Source: Nelumbo lutea (lineage: Eukaryota > Streptophyta > Magnoliopsida > Proteales > Nelumbonaceae). Taken from it: a stretch of DNA of 64,000 bases. The translations under genes were made by a program, and so were the position numbers. The stretch covers positions 14,318,499 to 14,382,498 of the forward strand of contig JAKGHH010000006.1 of NCBI GenBank assembly GCA_022828595.1, in the 5' to 3' direction. The notes under the pieces are model-generated. The model worked only from the letters and a program-made list of their open reading frames with translations, was not told the DNA's origin and ran no database searches. Of this stretch, positions 56,503-64,000 are shown piece after piece. Numbering within the stretch: position 1 is the stretch's first letter; the number at the start of each line of letters is the position of its first letter.

Positions 56503-58452
56503 TGTTAGACAGCTCTGTATGCCCTTAGCTTCAATCAAAATGATGTATTGTATGAATTTATTGTAAATGAATAAAAGTGCATATTTGATTCATGTTCCTT
56601 TGGTATGTTTCTATGTAACACCCTTAAACTGGACACTTAATGAGACTCGTGTTAGTTTAGAATGTTCACAGCCAGTGGGTCGGTCTGGGGAGACCTATCC
56701 TGACAAGGCTGACACTGTGGTGCCACCAAGTCGGTTGGGGTGGCTTGTCTCAGCTACCAGGGTGAGACCCTAGGCACATATAGTGTGGGATTAATTGAAT
56801 CTTTGAACTGGACCAGATTTTTAGTATTGCCCTGGACCATGGGGATTGATGGGCAAAACTGGAAAGTTACACCCGACCCCTAGACTCGATTATGATACTG
56901 CACTAGGTGTCGGATTAGGCTGTCTTTGATGTACCAATTAGTGAGATCCTTAACGGGGGTCAAAACCTGGGTATGTTGGGACAGTCTGAGAATTCATCTG
57001 AGTGGGTGATCATAGTGACAGGATCAGCCCCTTTGTCGGACAAAGGTAATGATCAGGGATGCACTCTCATTGATGGAAACCAAGACTACCGGCGGCCGAT
57101 TTCAATCGTTGAGATTTGTTTTGCAAAATATATTTTATATAAGATATAAAAGTATATATATTATGGTTTCAAAATGTTTGCAAATAGGTTTTAATTCCCG
57201 GGATCCATACTTGAGAGAGTGCAATACTGTTCCTTGCAACCGAAGGAGAGGTCCTCTCTTGTCGGGCAGTGTATGATCATTATGGGCTGAGAGGTTAAGT
57301 GTAAGACCATTGAGGATAATACCTGATGGGCTAATCTTGCATCTACCCATAGTCCCTAGGTGTTACAAGGTGGCTTGGCCCAGGGACCACTTAGGGTAAG
57401 TGTTGGGCTCATAGAGCCCATCTGATGGGTTTCAGGCGGTGCACTGTCCATAACAGTGTATTCAGCCAGGCCTTGTAACAAAGGTTGGGCTGAACCCATG
57501 TGGTTGATGTGTAGATCAATGTTTGGGTCCCACACCATACAAAGAAGCCCAACTGGGCAGCAGTTTGGAAGGCTTAATGAATACATAACCCTAAATGGGC
57601 CTTAAGCCCATTTTGAACTGGGCTAATTTGATTAGTCTTTAAGGGGCGAATTCTGAGATAAGATCAGCTGATAGGATTGGGCCCACACCCTATCCACTCA
57701 GAGAGTCCAAGATGTAAATGAGATTTAGATTTGGAAACATCCTAATTAGATTAGGAACTGGTTGATCTAATCTGCAGATAAGATAAGGATTATCCCTTAT
57801 CTTAAAGGGACTTCTAATCCAGATATGATTTGGTTTAGCAACTCCTAATGGGATTAGGAGCTGATCCCTTTAAGTCTATAAAAGGAAGAGGGGGCGGCAG
57901 CCTTTAGACACAACATCCAATAGACTCAAGTCTTGTCTTCAGAACTGAGATCATAGAAGAGAGAATTAAGCACCCTGCAAATACTCTCTAGCCGCCTCCT
58001 TCCTACAGCCGCCGCCTATAGTAGTTTGATCTCCATTGCTTGGGAGAAATCAAGATTGGATCTTGATTCCAATCTTTTGGAGAAAAGATTGGTAGGAGTT
58101 GTATTCACAAGCCGTCCAGGTGATTTTTGGGAAGAATCAAATTCTTAGGAAGGACACTGCCGATTTTGCTCCACCTTACACTGCGCCATCTTCAGTGGGA
58201 GCAGATTTTGGTTTCTACCTTGGGCGTGAACACCTCCATTGAGAGATATTATTTCTCTGTATTAGGTATTATCTCTCTCTCCTCCTTTTGGTTCAAATCT
58301 GACTCAGTTTATGGTTCAAGAATGATCCTTGAAAATATGATTTTCTAAATAGGGAATTCGATTCCCAATTGAAGGGAAAGAAAATTTTTTGAAATTTGCC
58401 CCCTTTATTCCGCAATCTTGGGCATCCATGTGATGGATTTCTTATCCCTTCA
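56503..58452 (+). repeat. 5' LTR of element H
   Basis: 1950 bp, TGTTAGACAG to CCCTTCA, collinear with the LTRs of A. TATAAAAG at 57877-57884. The upstream inverted repeats are at 57779-57804 and 57839-57863. Confidence 0.95.
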
Positions 58453-58469
58453 GTGGTATCAGAGCCAGG
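58453..58469 (+). other. Primer binding site of element H
   Basis: GTGGTATCAGAGCCAGG, the canonical plant Copia initiator-Met-tRNA site. Confidence 0.92.
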
Positions 58470-60239
58470 TTCAAATCTTGAATCATTCTGTTTCAGATCT
58501 GAACCTGCGCAAATAGGGAGAAGGTGTTCTACCTAATTTGTGCTGATATGGGTTTTGGGAAATTTGTTCCCAAAACAGATGGGCAAATAATCTGAAATTA
58601 ATTTTAAATAAATATGATTATTATTTAGAATAGTTCTTTATAATTTTTTTGATTTATGGGCTGTTCGTACAAGAGGAGATCGAATTCTTGGTTTGCGCAG
58701 GGAGAACTACAAGATTTGTAGTTTATTGAATTTATTTATTACATTTGGTCTATAAATAATTTCTTTTTAGACTCAATGTATAGGCATTTGATCTGATGTA
58801 ATTATTAATAGAAATAGGATTTCTATTTAATTTTATTTTTGGATCGAAGATGCCAGCGCAGAGAAGGAGATTTCGCAGATGGGACATTGCTATCTGCATT
58901 TGCAGTTTATGAAACTGCAATCTGTGATCTAACCTCTATTTTGCAGGATGGAGTGTGCGAACAGCCCTGATTAACTGATTCTTGTTTTTCTTTTATCAGT
59001 TATTTAATTTTAGATTATTTTCTTGAATTAAGGATTTAATTAATGATCAAACCCTAGACCCATTCGAACCAAGATTGGTTCAAACTGTTTGGACCAAATC
59101 TAGCGTTTAATCAAGGCTGAAAGTTATCCCTAATTTTCCCACTAATGGGCCTGAGGATTGATATTTAATTAAATGGTTAATTCGGCCCAACCTGTAAAGG
59201 CCCAGTTTTAAATAGCTAAAACTGCTAAAAGCCCACTTTAAAGGATAAAGCTATATGGGCCGAACTAGGTAACCCTAATTCAGCCCATATACCTAGATAA
59301 TATTAATGGTTAATATTATGGAATTTTAACGGGCTTCCAACAGGCCTTACAGATAATTAATTGATTGGATCAATTTATCCCTGCATGAGATGTATGGATG
59401 TGTGATGTGCTGCGTACATGGGCCATAAGTGCTTGGCCCATGCTCATTCGACAGTGGCTCTTGCGCACACCATGGCTGAATGCACATCATTGCCACGGTG
59501 TCCCTTTTGGTCATTGGATGACCTCCCTCAGTGATGGGCCCCACACCTCATTGAGAGGTTACGTGTGGAAGCCTAGCCGATTTAAGGCCCACCGAAATCT
59601 GGCTTTATGAAAGTCAGTGGGAGCCACTTTGGTTTGACCTAAATCAAACTAGGGCATAATTGTTTGTTCCCTCCAGCTAATATGAGTGCAAGTGATAGGG
59701 AGATTCATATTATGAACTCTCTAAAGGCCTTCCGTCATTAGCATGAGGATTGGTCCTTTAGTAATGAGGAAACGCACCAGAAAATGGGCTATCCATTTGC
59801 TGTTGGGCTTGTCTGAGTGTTTCATAAGATGATAGGGGCGTCATAGACCAATGTGGGAGGGGCTTCACCAGAAAATGGGAACTCTCTCACGGTACCTTGG
59901 CGTTCATGAATATGATGGGTAAGCACTCACTGGACAGAAAGATTTACCTAAAAATGGCTCTGAACCTTGTCTGACAGAGGCCAAAGGGAAAACTCATATG
60001 ATGAGTGGATATGATCCTTCACAAAAAGGTGGTGGGGTTATGCAGCTGAAACAGTTGGCTCCATGCACCCTATATGATTTCCCACATTTCCAGAGACAAC
60101 CTGTAGTCACCATCACTGAGAAAGGAGGGAAATCTCAGAGATGAATAAATGGAAATGGATCATAGAGTAAAATCCATATCTATGAAATGAACATGAATCA
60201 AATTAGGTTGTGGACTGATGTTTGCTCTTTTATCAGAAA
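58470..60239 (+). other. Long leader of element H
   Basis: 1.77 kb, collinear with the leader of A. The 70-codon frame MCDVLRTWAISAW... at 59398-59610 is open at the same place and length as in A. The opposite strand is also open there. Confidence 0.6.
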
Positions 60240-61020
60240 ATGGCAAACGGATCTTTTGCAAAGCTTCTTGATGACAACAAGCTTAAGGGCCCAAACTACG
60301 CCGACTAGTATAGGAACCTTATGCTGGTCCTATCTTCAGAAAAGTTGGACAAAGTGGCAAAGAATCTTGCCCCGAAGCGTCCGGGAGACAGGGCTTCTGA
60401 GGCCCGAAGGAGAGACTATCAGGAATGGGAGGAGAAAAACTCCCTAGCCCGATGTTACATCATCGCCTCCTTGGACAACCCAATACAAAGGCAGTTCGAT
60501 CAGATCAAACTTGCCAAGGACATATTGGATAGCCTGAGGATGATGTATGAAGAGCATAATCGTTCTACTCGGCAAAAGGTCTTGAACCAGTTCATGACCA
60601 CTCAAATGTCCAAGGGCCAACAAGTTCATGACCATTGTCTTCGGATGATAGGTTACATCAACGAACTGGAGGCTCTTGGATCCGGGCTGGACCTCGCAAC
60701 CTAGATAGATGCTATCCTTAATTCTTTGCCTCCTTTTTTTAATCCGTTCATCATGAAATATAACATGAACAAGTTGAATGTTAGCTTGCAAGAGCTCAGC
60801 AATATGTTGCAAAGAGCTGAAGAACTGATTAAAAAGGATGAGCCTGTAGCTATGCTTGTTGAAGCTAGAAAAATGGGCAAGAGAAAGAGGAAGGCAAAGA
60901 AACCTCAGAAGAAAGCCACCAAGGGCAAAAGGCAGAAGAAAGACAAAGCATCGGATGCCTGTCACTTCTGCAAGAAGACCAGCCACTAGAAAAGGAATTG
61001 TCCAACCTACATGGAATCCA
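60240..61020 (+). pseudogene. gag of Copia element H
   Basis: It starts MANGSFAKLLDDNKLKG. TAG at about 60306 replaces the Trp of DWYRN, TAG at about 60703 replaces Gln in LATQID, and TAG at about 60988 replaces Trp inside the zinc knuckle CHFCKKTSH-KRNC, whose Cys/His residues are otherwise intact. The frame 60321-60704 is otherwise open and H keeps CAA where A has TAA (FMTTQMSKG). Confidence 0.9.
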
Positions 61021-61049
61021 AGAAAGGTAATTTCAAAACTTGTGTTATA

Positions 61050-61440
61050 GAAACCAATTTATTGGTAGCTTCTGCATCCTGGTGTATTGACACCGGGGCT
61101 TCAACTCATACGTGTAACTCACTGTAGGGGTTCAAGGTAAGCAGAAGGCTGAGTGAAGGAGAAGTCACTCTCTACTTGAGGACTACTGCAACTGTTGCAG
61201 CCGCGGCAATAGGAACCGTGGAGTTAATTTTTAGAAATGGAAAAGTTGTAATGAAAGATTGTCTTTATGTACAAAACTTAAGAAGAAATTTGATTTCTGT
61301 TTCAAAACTGTGTGCAGATGGTTATTCTGTCTTCTTTAGTAATGCAATTACTATTAAAAGAAATAACAGATTCATCGCATACGGGGAACTAGAGAACGGT
61401 CTCTATGTTCTACATCCTTCTCTAGAAACAAACCTAACCG
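61050..61440 (+). pseudogene. Protease region of Copia element H
   Basis: The active site reads CIDTGASTHTCNSL, the best preserved of the three copies. TAG at 61125-61127 follows, at exactly the codon where A and B have TAG. The downstream frame from 61176 is open (DCLYVQNLRRNLISVSKLC). Confidence 0.88.
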
Positions 61441-62470
61441 AAACTACGTCGGCTGAAATCCCCAAGAAGAGAGCCCGTGATACAATTAATCCCACGTGTC
61501 TATGGCATTACCGACTTGGCCACATCGGTGTTGACCGAATCACAAGGTTGGTAAAGGATGGTCCTTTGGATTTTCTAACTATAGAAGATCTTCCCACCTG
61601 TGAGCCTTGCCTACAAGGCAAGATGACGAAACGGCCATTTAACGGTAAGCCTAAAAGATGTACAGGCACACTTGACCTAATACATACTGATGTATGTGGT
61701 CCCCTGAGTGTTAGGACACGGAATCAACACATGTATTTCATCATCTTCACAGATGATTTCTCATGATATGGTTACGTGTACCTAATGAGACACAAGTCTG
61801 AATCTTTTGAAAAGTTTAAAGAGTTTAGACAAGAGGTCGAGAAACAGTTGGGGAGAGAAATTAAAGCCCTTCGATCTAATCGAGGTGGCGAGTATCTCTC
61901 TGACGAATTCAGGGACTACTTAAAGGACAATGGGATAGTATCACAATTAGCTCCTCCTGCTACACCACAACTTAACGGTGTTTCAGAGAGGAGGAATAGG
62001 ACCTTACTGGATATGGTCTGGTCACTTCTCATACACTCAGAGTTACCCACATACTTTTGAGGTTACGCATTAGAGACTGCGATTTACGTACTAAATCAGG
62101 TTCCAACCAAATCGGTTCTGAACACTCCATATGAACTTTGGACCGGAAAGAAACCAAGTGTCAGGCACTTGAAGATTTGGGGTTGTCCAACACACGTTAA
62201 AAGAATGAGTGCAGACAAGTTGGAATCCAAGACCATTCGTTGCCTATTTGTAGGCTACCCAAAAGGCTCTGTAGGTTACCTTTTCTATGACCCAAGTGAG
62301 CAGAAAGTGTTCTGCAGTCGAAATGCCTAGTTCTTGGAGACTGATTATATCCTGGACACCCATCGTCAGGAAATTGTTCTTGATGAGGAGAGCTCAGGAG
62401 CAGTGGGAGATGTCCAACAAGTTCCAGGTAGTGACCAACCTAGAAGGTCTACCCGGGTATCCAGACCACC
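61441..62470 (+). pseudogene. Integrase of Copia element H
   Basis: WHYRLGH and CEPCLQGK form the zinc-binding part; HTDVCGP has the first Asp. The second site reads RSNRGGEY, so the catalytic Asp is Asn. [10 protein letters not shown] is present. Stops are at about 61767 (TGA for CGA), 62058 (TGA for TGG) and 62328 (TAG for CAG, shared with A). Confidence 0.9.
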
Positions 62471-64000
62471 AGCCCGTTATGGTTATGACCAAGATAGTTA
62501 CCGGGTGGAAACCTTGACTAGTGAGGAGGATCCCGTGACTTACACGGAAGCTATGTTGGACATAGATTCCCAGAAGTGGGTGGAGACCATGAGAGCAGAG
62601 ATGGACTCAATGGATACCAATGGAGTCTAGACTCTAGTATATCCGCCCTCCGGGGTAAAAGCAATCGGTTGCAAATGGATTTACAAGAGGAAGAAGGGCC
62701 CCGATGGTAGAGTTGAGACCTTCAAAGCTCGTCTGGTGGTGAAAGGGTACACTCAGAAAGAGGGCATCGATTATGAGGAAACCTTTTCGCCTATGGCCAT
62801 GCTTAAATCCATTAGGATCCTGCTAGCTGTAGCAACATACCATGATTATGAGATTTTGCAAATGGATGTCAAAACTGCATTCCTGAATGGAGATCTTACT
62901 AAAGATATCTATATGCAGCAGCCGCAAAGCTTCATAGTTGTGGGTCAGGAAAACATGGTATGTAAACTTAATAGATCCATTTATGGACTTAAGCAAGCTT
63001 CTAGAAGTTGGAACATCCGTTTTGACTCTACCGTCAAATAATTTGACTTCGAGCAGAATCCGGATGAACCCTGTGTTTATAAGAAGTACAGTGGAGATAA
63101 GGTTACCTTCTTGGTTCTGTATGTAGATGACATTCTACTCATTGGGAATGATGTAGGAATGTTGACTACCGTGAAGGTATGGTTTCACAGCAATTCTCCA
63201 TAAAAGAACTTGGAGAGGCCTCCTATATACTTGGTCTTTGGCTCTATAGAGATAGGTCGAAGCAGATAATAGGATTATCCCAATCTACCTACATTGACAA
63301 AATAGTCAAAAGATACAGCATGGAAAACTCCAAGAAAGGAAATGTTCCTTTCAGGCATGGAGTCACTCTCTCCAAGAAGATGTCTCCCAAGACTTCTGAG
63401 GAGATTGTTGGCATGAAAGACGTTCCCTATGCCTCTACCGTGGGGAGCATCATGTATGCCATGCTGTGCACACGCCCTGACATTACTCAGGCAGTGAGTG
63501 TAGTGAGCATATTTCAGGCCAACCCAGGGCAGGAGCATTGGATTGCTGTGAAAAACATACTTAAGTACTTTCGAAGGACAAAAGAGTTTTGTCTAGTATT
63601 CGATGGTAGCTCACTATAGATCCAAGGGTATACAGATGCCGATTTCCAGTCAGATCCAGATGATAGAAAGTCTACATCTGGATAAGTTTTCACGATAGGA
63701 TCGTGTGCTGTTTGCTGGAAAAACAGCAAACAAGGGACCACTGCAGACTCCATGACCGAGGACGAGTACATTGCCGCAAGTGAGGCTGCCAAAGAAGCCG
63801 TGTGGATGAAGAAGTTCGTTTACGAGTTGGAAGTAGTTCCATCCAACACATCACCCATCCCATTGTTGTGTGACAACAATGGAGCTATTGCTCAGGCTAA
63901 GGAGCCACAAGCCCGCTCGAAGTCGAAGCACATCGAGAGGAAGCACCATGTATTGAGGGAGATTGTTGGTAGAGGGGACGCCCTCATTCAAAAGGTAGCG
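62471..64000 (+). pseudogene. Reverse transcriptase and RNase H of Copia element H
   Basis: MDVKTAFLNGDL (about 62860) and LYVDDILLIG (about 63115) carry the polymerase active site. Stops are at about 62629 (TAG for TGG), 63042 and 63617 (TAG for CAG); a one-base loss lies near 63180. RNase H runs on through GYTDADFQSD, TEDEYIAASEAAKEAVW, LCDNNGAIAQAKEP and KHIERKHHVLREIV to the window edge, more complete than in A or B. Confidence 0.92.

Larger units (their letters stand above)
56503..64000 (+). mobile_element. Copia element H, third copy of the A/B family (incomplete at right edge)
   Basis: The 5' LTR at 56503-58452, a canonical primer site, leader, gag, protease, integrase, reverse transcriptase and RNase H align with A and B throughout. 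The 3' LTR lies beyond the window. H keeps the protease motif DTGAS and a longer RNase H than A or B, but has its own stops. It is inserted in the integrase of J. Confidence 0.95.

Noticed and set aside
60444..60986. 180-codon minus-strand frame
   Set aside because: Exact antisense of the Copia gag of H; no motif of its own.

Overview
This window is plant nuclear DNA from a transposon-dense intergenic region. Nearly everything recognisable is LTR retrotransposon (Ty1/Copia and several Ty3/Gypsy lineages), with small inverted-repeat DNA elements and tandem repeats. No intact host gene, rRNA, tRNA or CRISPR array was found. Flowering-plant origin is inferred from Athila-type and Tat-type Gypsy proteins, plant-type Copia proteins, initiator-Met-tRNA-type primer sites (TGGTATCAGAGC) and Tourist-like and hAT-like small elements. 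Every coding region seen is broken by stops, frameshifts or deletions.

Layout. (1) 1-1252: 5' end of an old Copia element O on the minus strand, with a short LTR. (2) 1253-22098: a four-layer nest read from target-site duplications (TSDs). A decayed coding remnant K is split by a solo LTR C (TSD GGTTG). C is split by Copia element B (TSD ATTTC). The 5' LTR of B is split by a complete Copia element A of the same family (5481-14898, TSD GGGTG). (3) 22099-26848: a complete non-coding Gypsy-type element D (TSD ATATT) built from tandem repeats. (4) 28396-28965: minisatellites, including a 67-bp array that abuts a truncated integrase. (5) 28966-41101: a Tat-type Gypsy F on the minus strand (gag, protease, reverse transcriptase, two RNase H domains, integrase start). 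Its gag is split by an internally deleted Athila-type element E (about 33722-40234). (6) 41102-46055: AT-rich DNA with a possible Sire-like LTR and two small inverted-repeat elements. (7) 46064-49401: a hAT-like non-coding element P (8-bp TSD) carrying a solo LTR M (TSD AATAC), followed by an inverted relative. (8) 49950-52715: Gypsy-type LTR pieces and a decayed coiled-coil gag-like gene G. (9) 52716-56502: 3' LTR and integrase of an Athila-type element J on the minus strand, split by (10) Copia element H, a third member of the A/B family, which runs off the right edge.

The elements do not form a pathway. What connects them is a history of insertion into insertion, followed by decay. Inactivating stops are overwhelmingly C-to-T or G-to-A changes (CAG to TAG, CGA to TGA, TGG to TAG or TGA), as expected for long-methylated plant DNA. 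The points most worth checking are the nested TSD series, one TAG codon shared by all three A/B/H copies inside the protease, the paired inverted repeats upstream of the A/B/H TATA box, and the repeat-built non-autonomous element D.
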